Notes under the pieces: model-generated | Seen by the model: the letters and a program-made list of their open reading frames with translations, nothing else | Told to the model about the DNA's origin: nothing | Database searches by the model: none | In this document: piece by piece, positions 1 to 12,099 of the stretch | Position numbering within the stretch: position 1 is the stretch's first letter | How the letters are laid out: each line of letters begins with the position of its first letter | Source of the DNA: Styela clava | Taxonomy: Eukaryota > Chordata > Ascidiacea > Stolidobranchia > Styelidae | Direction of reading: 5' to 3' | Assembly: GCF_964204865.1 (NCBI RefSeq) | Contig: NC_135250.1 | Span: forward strand, 12,152,001 to 12,216,000 | DNA: 64,000 nt | Translations under genes and position numbers: made by a program

Positions 1-309
1 CAGATCAGAGGTTGAAAGTTTAAACTCGTCAACTCAACACAGTCGTCTTACTTGAAGTAAAAAAAAATTAACAATTGACATTTAATGGAACACTTTTTGC
101 TGCATCACACTTCGCACGTTTTCGACATCAGGCGGCACACTTGGATGAAGCCAAGATTAGAACATTTTCTGAATGAGAATCACTAACCTGATTCAGATAA
201 ATTGCGCATCGAGTGGTCACTAGAACTAGATGGTTAAATAAACAAATGCCCGCTTGTCCTTTTAAACCGGGGATCACCAAACTACGGCCCGCCGAGTCCT
301 TTCATCCTG

Positions 310-640
310 CCAGCGATAACCGAAAAATGGCGATTTTTTCGACTTCCTTGTTCATTTCGTAACATTGGCCAATCAGCAAGTTGCAAAAAGTGACGTGACA
401 ATAGACCCTTTCGCATCCACTCAGACACTTTTGCACTCGGATAGTTTTTCAGTCGTGGTTATAAAAACAATAGCCTACTTCATTTTCACGATTTTGGAAG
501 CTATTTGTCAGTTTTTGCTCGCGATTCCGAAATTTAAGTATGAATCAAATAAGTCAATCATCATTTTACCTCTTTAGGAGTTGTAGTTTAATTGCAGTAA
601 TCAAAAATTGTCTAGAAATAGCTGAGATAAAACAGGCTAA
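310..640 (+). repeat. Repeat A, partial copy
   Basis: Runs from TCGACTTCCTTGTT through CCAATCAGCAAG, CAGACACTTTTGC and TAGGAGTTGTAGTTTAATTG. Collinear with 10510-10830 and, inverted, with 32720-33040. Just upstream, 266-300 resembles a hAT end (GGGGATCACCAAACTACGGC). The 70-codon frame inside is not conserved in the other copies. 1-265 shows nothing else recognisable. Confidence 0.75.
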
Positions 641-1079
641 AATTCACTAATATTCGATTGATATTTTTCTTCATAATTACGATGTACCATTCAAAATCTC
701 AATATAAAATATTGGCAGCAAAAATAGCCAAATCAGTTGCTATAGTTTGGTATAAATAGCTGAAAACGGGTCAAAATGCTGTTCCCGTTTCTACACGCGG
801 GATGGGGCGAACATGGCTCAGATGGAATGAAGCAGATGCTGTAAACATGCCTCACGAATTTCGGTTTTAAAGTTTACATGGCACGCGTGCATTCTACACG
901 AAGTAATAGGCGATTGGACAATAAATACGCTTGTTCTTACTTCCTTAAGGGGTTCGACAGTTATCCAAAGTGCCAAAAACAAGTCGAATCCGCGATTATA
1001 GACTTCCTTGTTTATTTCTACAACAGTGGATAGATAATCGATCAGTTGTTAGTGTTGACGCAGCAATTAAACTTTCAAC

Positions 1080-2652
1080 TAGGGATGGGCAATGTAGAAT
1101 AATTTACTATTCTAGAATAGTTAAATCGAATCCAGAATCCTATTCTATTTTCATACTTATTCAAATAGTGGGAATTTCTACATTGCTGGATTTAGATGGT
1201 AAAAAATTGCAAATGTATTACTTACTATAAATGTATTATCTATTTGGAAATGTCCTGAACATTGGATTTCATTTGATACTAAACAGGCAGTTCCCAGGAC
1301 AATAAAATTTAGGAATATTACAATATTTTTTGCCTTCAATTGTTCCAAATGTATGTGATCCCTAAATATTGATATGCTAAATTAAGAAACGCTTTACACA
1401 CTTCAATAGTAAGCGGTTAAATACAAAATATACATGAAACGGCGTTAAATCATTATTAATGTAAGTCTGCCGAGTATACTAAAACATACCCGCTGAGAAT
1501 TAATTAGATGCTGAACCAGCATGTGGCCACTGCAACCTATGCGCCGTTGTAAAATATTAAATTTAACCACTATTAATTAAAATCAACCTTCTATTCTGTG
1601 AGAGCAAGACACGTAAAACCAAGTTCCCGTAAACGCGATTTTGTACTTAGTTATTAGGTAATAACATCTGAAGACGAACTCATTTTCTATGATTATCGTT
1701 ACATATCATTATCTACCCAGACTTGGCCCTACTCAAATTCAATACGTCACTATCTTCGCCAGATGCGGCAACTTTTTTCAAAATTCATCGGCGACTAAAA
1801 TACTACAGACTTTCGATCAAACGTGCGTCTATCTTGAACGATAGAAATGTTATTATTAATTATTATCTACCCAGACTTAGCCCTACTCAAATTCAATACG
1901 TCACTATCTTCGCCAGATGCGGCAACTTTTTTCAAAATTTATCGGCGACTAAAATACTATAGACACTCGATCAAACGTGCGTCTATCTTGAACGATAGAA
2001 ACGGACCGAAAAATATGAAATCTTGTGAGAGTAAAATTCAAATGTGACAGTTGTTCGCGTTTTGCGATATAACTTTGTGTTTCGGAAAATGGTATAATAA
2101 AATTATTCGTAAATAATATTTGATCTAAATTAATGTTATAACATTTAACGTCTGGCTTTTGGTTTACGTGCATCATTTTTTTGGGAAAACTCGTAGGTCG
2201 CGAAAAATCATTTAATTTAAAATGAGGCAAGGCACGTCTGTAGACAATTAAAGATTGTTGCATTCAGATTATCGGAATATCACCAGTAAGTCGGCACAAA
2301 TAACGCTAGCTAGATAGCAAAGAAGGAAAACGCGAAAATGGTGCAATAACGAGTCCTCGCCGTGAGGTTATATTACCGACTTCTTGTCCTGAATATGCCG
2401 ATTGAAATTACAGTGTTTGATGTTTACCGATTTACGGGTTCTTTGCGAGCAGACGCAAGTTTAATTAAACGAGAGAGATTTCCACGCGAGAAAAACGCTC
2501 GTCTATAATTGATAAATTAGAAACCCGAAATACAAAAATTGACGCTTGGCGCCGGAGAGGCGGAAACCGAATCCTGTTATCGGATCCCGTTGGATTCGAA
2601 TACTTTGGGATTCGAATCCTCCGGATTCGGTATTCTATATTGCCCATCCCTA
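1080..2652. mobile_element. Non-autonomous hAT element, perfect 8 bp TSD
   Basis: Terminal inverted repeats TAGGGATGGGCAATGTAGAA at 1080 and, inverted, at 2652 (one mismatch in about 22). The 8 bp duplication CTTTCAAC is exact at 1072-1079 and 2653-2660. No transposase frame is visible. An internal tandem duplication lies at 1711-2001. The element sits inside an older copy of repeat A: flanks 985-1071 and 2661-2860 read through once it is removed. Confidence 0.93.
1711..2001 (+). repeat. Internal tandem duplication, about 137 bp units at 154 bp spacing
   Basis: 1711-1847 and 1865-2001 are nearly identical; both start ATCTACCCAGACTT and end GAACGATAGAAA. The open frames here are a by-product of the duplication. 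Confidence 0.9.
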
Positions 2653-2860
2653 CTTTCAACTTCCACTGTTTTTACTCCCAATAGATTCAGGCACGATAGT
2701 AAACTTTGGCTGACTTTTGTTGTTTTGCTAGCTATTTGTCAATTTTTAATTATGTTTTAAAAATTTGGATATGGATCAATTGACTCAGGCGCTCAGTTTA
2801 CTTTACAGAGAGTTTTAGTTTAGTTGCAGAACAATAATCAAAAATTATTTCATAAAAAGT

Positions 2861-3857
2861 CGAGTTCTGATATGAACAATATTTCAAATATAAGTGGTAA
2901 TTATTAACAGTAAATATGTTTGCAAACGCCAACGTGCAGAAGAAAAAAAACACTATCGAAAAGAACATAAAAAAATTTGCGAAGATATATCAATCATTTG
3001 CGAGGGTAAATTAATAAGGCAAAGGAAAAATTTTCTGGAATGGGAGAAACAGCCGCTGCACAGTGGACTGCGTTAGGAAAACGAACTCGGGTGGGCGATT
3101 ATCTCCCACATAATTATCTCCTAATAAATTGAACTTTCGAAAGTACGAGTGGGAATCAGCGACAAACGTGTTCGTGTTCCTAAGGTTTAGCACAATTCAT
3201 CAAACGTCGAGTCATAACAACCTCATACTACTAAACTAGAGAAAAAATTCAAATAATCTAAAAATTGTTGTTTTTATTGTTGTTATTTTCAACACAATAA
3301 AACGTAGAGATCAAGAAATCTTTTCTTGGTTGACATTTCATCTGAAATAAAAAGATTAGGACAATTAAATTTCTGACGTAAAGAATGGTAAACAAAAAAT
3401 TGGTAAAAATTCAGATGCTAATGAAGATGCAAACCTGACCTCACACTAAGGTTTAAACCTGAAGAAAGTTCACAAGTAAGATAAGATAGGATTTCATATC
3501 TATCTGGAAGATAGGAACAACATGAAGTTTATCATGAAATTTGGTCAATTTCTACTAAAACACAAACCAAGAGTTTATATGTGCATCCCGATTTGCAAGG
3601 TATGGAAAAATTATAAATACAAGCAAATGTATAAGCAATCTTGCCGAAGCCAATTCCAAACAATGCCACACAAGTATTCAATCAAATTATAATAAGTAAA
3701 TCAGGTTAGCATCACCATTCAAATATTTAATTCAAAACAAAATGTACACTCAGCAATCTAGAACCTTTTAAACCTGCCGAGTGCACGAGTGATTTTTAAT
3801 CTAAACTCAAACCTTCACCACCACAGAGTGGTTTTGTAGTCTTGCAACTATAGCATA
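2861..3857 (-). other. ZRANB2 3' flank
   Basis: No coding sequence recognised. A minus-strand AATAAA-type signal lies near 3270-3300 and could end the ZRANB2 transcript, which would give a 3' UTR of about 0.6 kb (inference). Confidence 0.35.
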
Positions 3858-6800
3858 TCATCGATGATGATTATGACGGTCGCCAGAAGAATGTTGCCTT
3901 TTGCGGTGATGAGGACTTCGACTACGGGATCTAGAAACACAATTTGTTAGGGTGGAGTAACTTGTGAATCCCTTTGGCAAATGAAGGTACAGATTAAAGT
4001 ATGACATAATATGTCCAGCAGACAGGCAAATAGACGAAGCAGGTTAACATTGGCAGTTAAGTCTGTGAAAATATCTATAATCTATAAGTTTTTTCGATTA
4101 AATTCCAGTATTCAAATTGAAGCTCTGTTTGATATAAGATTTTAAAACCCTATGGCCTATGAAGACAGCCAAAGTGGCTACTGGTCGATACGACACAAAA
4201 ATGGTAACCAACAATAACATACATGACAGGTTTTCAGAAGCAATATTTGTTTATGCGCATTTAATCTTCAGCAGCTCTGGTTGCATTAGCTAATATCACA
4301 ACACAACCTATCTTAAAGTATAAGAATGAGGCATAAAGCATTTCCCCGATATAATAATGCAATGTAACATTAATAATTACACATAAATATACATACATAC
4401 ATAGAACAAATATATTAAATTATCATTAGTGTACCTTGATTTTTTGCTGTGACGATTGCGATGATTGTGTCTTCTGTGGCCCCGACTATCATCGCTATTA
4501 ACACTATTGGAAGATGAAGAGCTGTGTCTTCTACGTGATCTTGAGAAAAAAATAATGAATACTGATGAAATTTGAAGCATTCATGCAAGTATTTAGAAAC
4601 TCAAAATGCATAAAAACTACGAATATTGAAAAAGACCAAGCCGAACCAATCAATATGCATAGTTGTCTTTATACAATATAAAAAGGAATGTTGCTGTACA
4701 CAACACTTCCATACACAACAAAGCAGTAGGAACACTTAATTTGCATATGTTACCAAGCAGAGTTCTGTACATCTCTCCATTATAGCATTATTCAATACCA
4801 ACATCTGGGACAATTAGTTTCGTCTTTATACCCAAGTAGACTAGTTTCTGCCTCATTAATGAGTTTTCAAGGATGGGATTTACCTATTTATCCCGGGGAA
4901 GAGGAAAGAAAATAAGACGGCTTAATCATATAGCGAACTACGGCCATTTTATCCGGTTACCAGTCCATGTCGGGTATGGGACTATTTAGCCAGTTTTTTT
5001 AGTTTTCAGAAGCATGCGTCAACTTGGTGGAGGAAGCCGTAACCGACCAGCAGTTACATGACAAGGAGTCTAGCAATTTTTCCACCTTCATTTGATAAAA
5101 CAGCAAGATATCACGATAAAGAAATAAAAAGATAAGGGCATATTTCAATATATCATACCGTGAGTTGGAATGTGAACTATGATGAGAATCTCTATCTTTC
5201 GATCGACTTCGTGATTTGGATCTGCTTCTGCGCTTGTCTGGACTGGATTTATTAAAAAAAAGTAATTATGTTTATAATTTTAAAGGAAAAATGTTCTAAA
5301 TAGCTAGATTTTGAAATGCGATTGTTAAAATTCAAAATGACAAAGAAATTGAATTAATTTTGGCGTGGCATCCAATAAAAATTGACATTTCAGGTTATAA
5401 ACCTCCTTTATTTGTCCATTAAGACAAACAATAGCTAGTTGATGAATTTTGAGTGTCAACAGACCAAACTTTCCGATTGAATTTTCAATTCAAGAACTAG
5501 TGATGAATAAAATTTTTCCGTCTTGGAATGCTAATTAAATGAAGTGGAATATTGCAAATATATGTTACACCATGGAACAGAGTGTAATATATCTTCCAAC
5601 TGCAATGTCACGACACCTTTTACAATAAAATAATGAAGCTTAATCACTGACTGTTCAATTTGAATCACAGTAGATTATTTAGGTTAGCAGGAAGAAAAAA
5701 ATGCAGTTTTTTATTACTGTAGGCCAATTTTACAGAACTAAGATACAGAAGTTGGCATACTTATGGAAGTCATTGGACCCATCTGCCATCACATGCAAAT
5801 CCATATAAATAATAAACCATGACCATTTATCTAGTTAAAAGTTAGATTTTTTATCCAAGCAAAGAGAAGCTATCCTGTATAATTAATTGTTCATCAATTA
5901 ACAATGATTTCATGTTTCCCATACACCGTATTTCCCGGCGAATAAGTCTACCCGGTGAATAAGACGAGGCCCGTTTTTAAGCCTGAAAAAATGGCTTTTC
6001 GCATATAACCTGCCAATAAGACGAGTAGTAAAATCGCATCAACATCGGATTCTCAAATTATCATGCAGAGGCTTTTGAGCGGTCGCCGCCTTTGCGCATT
6101 GGTTAAAATATCTTATAATGACGTTTTCTTGTAGAATACGTAATATTCAATCCATAACAACTACGAGAATTCAAACTGTCTTTCAATTTCAATCTAATTG
6201 TGTTCAACCTAACTCGGGATTGCGTGCACCATATAAGCCCATTTATCGATCTAAAACAACACGGCAATGATGAAAACGTGGGGATGCTATCGCCAATGAT
6301 ATTTGGTATTTTATGGTACGAATTGAATAATGAGGCAACACCAAAAAAATTATCATACTCGCCTAATAAGACGACCCCCCAAAATCATGCCAAAAATTTG
6401 GGCCTAGATAAGCGACTTTTTCGACGGGAAATACGGTACCTGGTTCTATCTGATTCTTTTGCATCCTGTTCTTCGTCAGATGCTTCCAAATCATATTTTG
6501 CTGCACTACCATCGTCTTCGTCCTATAAGATATCCGAAAAAATATTTTCAAGAAATATCTATTGGTTTTATTAATAATAGATCGACAAAAATAAAACGAG
6601 AATATCGGTCAGAGACCGAAGACTTATCGATTGAAAGTTGGGGGATTCCCCAAAACAGCACTCTTACCCCATAGTGACACCTTGTGTCCCATCACTAATT
6701 AATTGATAACTCGCTAATTATACAACATAATTCGCCCAAAAACTATAGACTTCTGGTACGAGATATGATGAATGCACATGCAAAATCTGCAGCAGATCCA

Positions 6801-9800
6801 ATCTCGCTTTCGTGAGATATCGCGTGCATCTAACAGACAGACAAACAGACAAATACCGATTAAAATCGAAAAGTAACCAAGATAAGTATTTGAACATTTT
6901 GAATCAGTTTTCAAATTATGCACAAGGGTTGCTGTAGTTAATATCGATTAAAATGGTCAGGAGCCTCGGTGACCTGTAAAGGTCTTGCATACTGACCATC
7001 ATGATTTAATGTTTAAATATCCACTGCACTGTATTTTCATAAAAATATGTACTATTCTCCTTTTTAACATTGTTTTGTGGAAATAAAATCTCTCTCTCTC
7101 TCTAATAGCAACAAGATTTGACAAATTAGGATTACATTATTATTGTGTTTAGGCATGATAGCCATCATAAATACATACTCCAAACCTTCAAAATATCAAT
7201 ATTACAATTTGCCACACAAACTAAAACAAGTCAACCTCTTCTTGTTGAAAACATAATATTCAAAAATCTCGAAAAATTAGCTTAAAATGTAAATTTAAAA
7301 TTTTATTTAGGGTTTTTCTTAAGTTGTTACCTCATCATCATCATCATCATCATCATCCGCATCTAAATCATATTTAGAAACATCCTCATCACTTCCACTC
7401 TCCTCCTCTTCATCTTCTTCTAAATCAGTCTTTGGCACTACGCTACTAACACTTCTTGTAGTACCCCTGAATTTCTTCTTTTTTCTTCCGAATTCATCAT
7501 ATTCACCATCAGAATCCTGATATAAAACAGAAAAATTGATGAGGGAATTTATTCATTTCATCTTGTAACCATTGTGTATTAATAAGATAGAAGATAAATC
7601 CATTCCTTCCTTTATGACTTTGTTGTAGTAGCATGAATATTGACTAATTGAACAATTCTAAACATTTTGGGTAATAATCCTGAAATCATTACTATCCATT
7701 GATAAAATAGTATATATCTAAGTTACCAGAACACTGCACACAAGTTTTTTATTAAAGTAAAGTTTTTTTATAATACAGGTTTTTTCACAATACAAGTTTG
7801 GCACCCGATAGGTTAGACTGCAGTGGTTCCCAAATATTTTATTATTGTACCCTTAAACCGAATTACCAAAAGCTCAATTACCCCTTTAACATAAAATTAC
7901 ATTAGTTATATCTTCATCACTTTTTCTTTGACCAAAAATGGCAATAACACTAACACCTATTGGATCTTCCAATTGGATTTTATGATGCTAAACTTGCACT
8001 AGGTCAGCATTTTAGTCTATAATCTATAAGGCAAAGTATTGCTTTAATGTCTCTCATTGACTAGAGCATTGCATGTCTAGCTTTTCAACAGCACAGGGAT
8101 CACAGAAGAAATTGTTAAAACAGTGAACTTCTGGATTACCCCTTAAAAATTGCCGGATTACCCCCTAAAAATTGCCGAATCACCCCTTTGTGGGTAATTC
8201 CTTTCAGTTTGGGAACCACTGGTCTAAAGAAGATACAGAATAAATTTTGCTATCTTTGTCCGCAGTTCGTTAAAATAATTGCCCATCAAGCATCTGGTAA
8301 AAACAACTATATTTTTCAATGTTAAATTCTACCTCTTTTTCCTTGTATTCAACACCTGCTCTTTCATTAAATCCTCCACCGAATCCTGTTCTTTCTTCTT
8401 GTACATTGACTTTTGGAGTGTTACACATATTGCAATCACTTCGGCGAGCCCAATTAACGTTTCCACAACTGAAAAAATTTGTTTCATGTTAGATTTCACA
8501 TCTTTGCTCCAAACAAAGTCAAATACAAACAAATAGCCACTGATACATGTGAGGTCACTATGTTTTTGAACAAAGAATATTTCAATTTGGCTCAGACCGC
8601 GCATCAATGATCTGGTTAAAAATAGCCAGAAATAGTATGTAAGACAAGGTATTTGTAAAAAGAAAGACTGCAAATATCAAATGTGATAAATACATGCTCT
8701 ATCAGATGTATAGACAAGCATCATTGGAATCAGGAAAAATTCTAATGCTGGTTGGGCAACAATCATTGCAACACGATGTATGATCTTTACGATTTTTATT
8801 CTAGCATTCTATACATTAATCCGTACTTTACAAGTATGTTTAAACAGAAGTTTTTGGGTTAGCTACAAAATTCCTATGAATGGAAATATTCTCAAATAAT
8901 CTAGTTGATGGAAATGTTAACTGTTAATACATGTTAACAAATCTCACAAAACGGAAATTCACAAAAACAAAAACAAACAGAACTTTTCTGATGGGAAATA
9001 TTTTGCAGATCAGAACACAATTCTGGGCTGATAATAGCTATGATAACCGAGAAGGCTGAAGTTTAAAGAATGGGTTCAATTCAAGGTGGTTGAAAAAACA
9101 ACCAGACATTTTAGAGTTTGAAGGAAACCACTAGCATGGAGCTGGTACTGAAAACTTGTTAAAATTTTGATGAGTATAAAATTAAAACAGCTTACAACAC
9201 CACATTTAAAACATATAATAATGTAAATACTAAATTCCTCATACGTTTTGCACATCCAATCTTCAGCACTGAACAAGCCATGACTTTTTTCCGCTGCTTG
9301 TTTGCCTATTTCAATTCCACCTTTTTTAATTTTTTTCACTTCATATTTTCTTTCAGCACTACAGCGATTACACTGTGACCGGCGTGCAAAATTGATATTA
9401 CTGCATCTAAATGCAAAATATCATCCGAGTTTCATATAAATTAGAGCGGTGAAATTTTATACCACTGCTTCGGAGAGAAAGACTCGTAACATATTAGTTA
9501 TTAACAAGATGAAACAATTGAGTAGTGTGAAAGTTTGGGTTGTAACATAAGTCCAAAATTGAAATTTTGCGGGGTACGGTACTGGTATAATAGGGCCTGT
9601 AATTTTCGAAGTAATAATATCGTATTCCAGTATTCTCAAGTACGGTAATGTCTTCAAAGCTTGAGAAGCTAAGTTTCTCTCAGCGTTATACGTACCTTCA
9701 GAACTTGGAAATACAGAAATAACTGACAATGGCACAAAGATACTTTCAAGCAAACCAAATATTCTATAAAGTTATAGAATTCACAGAAAAATAATAACAA

Positions 9801-9913
9801 GGATGGTGCATATTCTGATATTTCCAGTGGTAGTTAACTTAAAATTAGTATACTCACTCAGGACAGGTCCAATCACCCTCATTAAACTGAGACCCTCTTT
9901 TGACTCCACTCAT
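3858..9913 (-). CDS. ZRANB2: ZRANB2 (Ran-binding zinc finger / RS splicing factor), 8 coding exons
   Basis: Exons on the minus strand: 9913-9858, 9406-9245, 8469-8333, 7516-7331, 6522-6440, 5242-5159, 4539-4435, 3930-3858, each with GT and AG ends. The product (about 294 residues; human about 330) has two RanBP2-type zinc fingers (DWTCPECSNINFARRSQCNRC-like first finger; second with NVNWARRSDCNMC), then the hallmark SDGEYDEFGRKKKK segment, two acidic blocks (SKYDLDADDDD and AAKYDLEASDEE) and a C-terminal RS/SR tail ending HHR-stop. Family knowledge: a nuclear RNA-binding protein whose fingers recognise GGU-type single-stranded RNA and which modulates alternative splicing. All junction phases agree except exon 2 to exon 3, where one extra base in the T run at 8460-8463 breaks frame inside finger 2. 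The start ATG at 9913-9911 directly precedes the first finger, as in orthologues. Identity is secure; the frameshift may be an assembly error. Confidence 0.93.
4870..5070 (-). mobile_element. SINE-like repeat in ZRANB2 intron 6
   Basis: In reverse complement it carries GCTGGTCGGTTACGGCTTCC, then TGGCTAA, CCCGACATGGACTGGTAA and ATATGATTAAGCCGTCTTAT, collinear with 60650-60800. The tRNA-like head is not obvious in this copy. Confidence 0.65.
5925..6437. mobile_element. MITE with ACCGTATTTCCCG ends, flush with a splice donor
   Basis: Inverted ends ACCGTATTTCCCGGCGAA (5925) and, inverted, ACCGTATTTCCCGTCGAA (6437); internal repeats of the GAATAAGACG type. It lies in ZRANB2 intron 5 (minus strand), whose donor is GT followed immediately by the element terminus, so the element starts two bases into the intron. 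No transposase. Confidence 0.85.
6595..6868 (+). repeat. Repeat B, copy 1
   Basis: Starts AACGAGAATATCGGTCAGAG and runs through GTGACACCTTGTGTCCCATC and CTCGCTTTCGTGAGATATCG to an (ACAG)-rich tail. Matches the inverted copy at 56283-56557 along its length. Located in ZRANB2 intron 4. The ~440 bp after it end in a short (CT)n tract at 7090-7104 and hold no gene. Confidence 0.8.
7821..8221. mobile_element. hAT-type MITE in ZRANB2 intron 3
   Basis: Perfect inverted ends CAGTGGTTCCCAAA (7821) and TTTGGGAACCACTG (8221). The flanks TTAGAC/GTCTAA extend the inverted repeat, so the target duplication is unclear. About 400 bp, non-coding, with a repeated CACCCC/TACCCC-rich interior. Confidence 0.8.
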
Positions 9914-10493
9914 TTTTCTATAACCAGTAGGCTACTGCAGTAGGAATCTTTTAGCTTCAAATCTATAATCCACAAAAATTGAAAAAATAACCCAGATCAC
10001 ACCAAGTACGGTAATTACCAAGTTATGCATATTCAGATATTGTTTAACCAGTACCGGTAATTAGACTAGTCCTGAATTTTTTTTAAATTAATCTTAAATT
10101 CCCACAGAATTAAATATGTCGTACGTTATTTCATCAGATGGTACCGGTAGAGGATAGGACAGTAGGGAGCGGTGGATAGACGCCATTATCCAGTTTTCAG
10201 ATTACATGAACCATCTGCCACTGCCAGTCTGCCAAGAGCTTCAACAACCCTACCTGCCTACCGGCTACGGTACCGGCACCATACCAATTCAACCACTACT
10301 AGGCTACATTCATTCAAACACCACTACAACGGGATGGCAATGACAGACGCCATCTTTCTACTAACTGAAAACAGTGCAATATAGAGCAAATGGCTAAAAG
10401 TGAAATATAGTCAAACAGAAGAAAGCAGCGCGAAACAGTTTTGCAAAATAAAAAAATGGTACCGGTACCGGTACCGCACAAGAAAACAACGCA
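9914..10493. other. Upstream region of ZRANB2
   Basis: 580 bp between the ZRANB2 start codon and repeat A. It should contain the 5' UTR and promoter. Dense in GGTACCG/ACCGGTA motifs, including a short ACCGGT/GGTACC tract at 10458-10476. No TATA-type element that I would defend and no other gene. Confidence 0.4.
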
Positions 10494-10996
10494 ATGGACC
10501 TTTCCCCGAGCATCGACTTCCTTGTTTACTTCGTGACATTCGCCAATCAGCAAGATGCAAAAAGTGACGTAACAATGCCCCCTTTTCGCATCCGCTCAGA
10601 CACTTTTCTCACCCAGACAGATTTTCAAGCGTGATTGTAAACATTACCTCGTTTTCGCGTTTTTGAACTCTATTCGTTAGTTTTCAGTTGTGTTTTGGGA
10701 ACTTAAATAAAAATCAGATAATTCAATGATCACTCTGTCTTTCTAGGAGTTTTAATTTAATTGCAGTAATAAAAATTAGTGTAGAAATAGCTGTGATAGA
10801 CTAGCCTGAAATTCTTTACCGGTACTTTTAAAAAACAGATTGTTGTATGCGATGAATCATAATGATGGTTTGAAACACATACCCCATTTTACAGACGCCA
10901 ACTCGCAAAAGCACTCTTAAAATAGCATTGACAATTTTGCAATGGTAAAGTATGGGGGAGAATTTTCCGAGGGTCAAAGGTCGGGGAATGGTCCAT
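10494..10996 (+). mobile_element. Repeat A, full-length MITE-like copy
   Basis: About 503 bp bounded by ATGGACCTTTCCCCGA and the inverted CGGGGAATGGTCCAT. Collinear over its length with the 502 bp copy at 32552-33053 in opposite orientation. Equal lengths and inverted ends indicate a MITE family. No coding capacity and no convincing target duplication. Confidence 0.8.
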
Positions 10997-11300
10997 GGAC
11001 CTTTCCCGACATTTGACCCCCGAAAAATTTTTCATATATTATACCATTCCCAAATTTTCGGGGCTACTGGTATTTTAAGCTACATGGGTGGTGACTCCTC
11101 TACGGCCCATGGACCTTTCCCCGACATCAAAACATCCGTATTTTCAACCAATCACAAGCGAGCAGATGTAAACAAACATTCTCCGCTGAAAAGTCGCTCA
11201 GACAACTTTGGACGCGTTCCGCACAGGTTGCTGGCGGTTTGGGCAGATATTTGTCCCTTTTTCGCTTTTTTTTCTCCACAGGGCTGCAAGAATTAGAAAG
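10997..11300. repeat. Further ATGGACCTTTCC-ended fragments
   Basis: 10995-11060 and 11105-11290 repeat the terminal motif of repeat A (CCATGGACCTTTCCCCGACA) with partly different interiors, so this looks like stacked or rearranged family members. 11300-11860 shows nothing recognisable apart from scattered GGTACCG motifs. Confidence 0.5.
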
Positions 11301-11989
11301 CTGTAATACTGTATGTTACTTGTTGCAAATCACGTTCACGAAATCTATACTATACGGTACTGTAGCCTACAGGTCACAACTGCTTTTTCGAACCAAAAAA
11401 TAGTAGACAGTCATGCTGATTAAATCAAGGGTACCGGTAGCCTAACGTATGTCAGTACGGAAGAATTTGTCTTCGATACGATGTTGCATTTTTATCAATC
11501 AGAATCTATAAATGAATTATTTTGGTAGACTAACTATGTCTGTATGTGCATAAACGCTGTGCATATATGGTATTTGCCGGTCTGACAACCTGTCCGGTAC
11601 CCCTGTCGTTCAAATGGAGTAAGATTTGTGCCTTTTCCGAAGCCACATATTGACTGACAAAAAGCAATGAGGTGGATAAAGGAATGCAACAGACCTCACA
11701 GTATATTCAATCTAGGAAAAATCACCAGAAATACCTTCGTGTGTACCAAGGTACGGTAGCCTACGCCAACATAAATAATGTTTTCGATGCTCATGATATA
11801 TTCAATATGTTAATTCTTATATGAAATAAATTTTCATACAAGCAATGCGTTCCATCATGCATTTTCATGGAGGCGAGAGACCAACTGATGAATACCCTGA
11901 CCCTATATCAGATTCTTGTCGCCCAACAGAAAAGCACCATCGAATTGTGAAGTAAGGATTACTTATACCATAAGTCAACTTTGGATCAT

Positions 11990-12099
11990 AATTTCACATG
12001 CTTTGTCACCATTTGATACAGAGACATGTGAATCTGACGAAATTGAGAAAGGATTGTTAGGGATCCAACCAGATCTGCCCCCAGACTCTTTAGTTGAAA
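11990..12099 (+). other. Possible exon piece interrupted by element C copy 1
   Basis: After a pyrimidine-rich AG (near 12019) an open frame encodes TCESDEIEKGLLGIQPDLPP and DSLVE. The frame resumes directly after element C at 15816 (TPSAADEKDSALSGSRK) if one 7 bp duplication is removed. The composition is protein-like, but I do not recognise the family and found no supported neighbouring exons. Confidence 0.3.

Larger units (their letters stand above)
985..2860 (+). repeat. Repeat A copy split by the 1080-2652 hAT element
   Basis: The left part (985-1071, with GACTTCCTTGTTTATTTC) and right part (2661-2860, with GCTAGCTATTTGTCAATTTTT and GAGAGTTTTAGTTTAGTTGCAG) align in order with the repeat A consensus but are clearly decayed. 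Confidence 0.6.

Noticed and set aside
365..577. 70-codon plus frame near the left end
   Set aside because: Lies inside repeat A and is not open in the other copies.
1723..2047. Two overlapping frames with similar protein content
   Set aside because: Produced by the tandem duplication within a non-coding hAT element.
8329..8673. 114-codon minus frame
   Set aside because: A frame shadow over ZRANB2 exon 3; the real frame is shifted and encodes the zinc finger.
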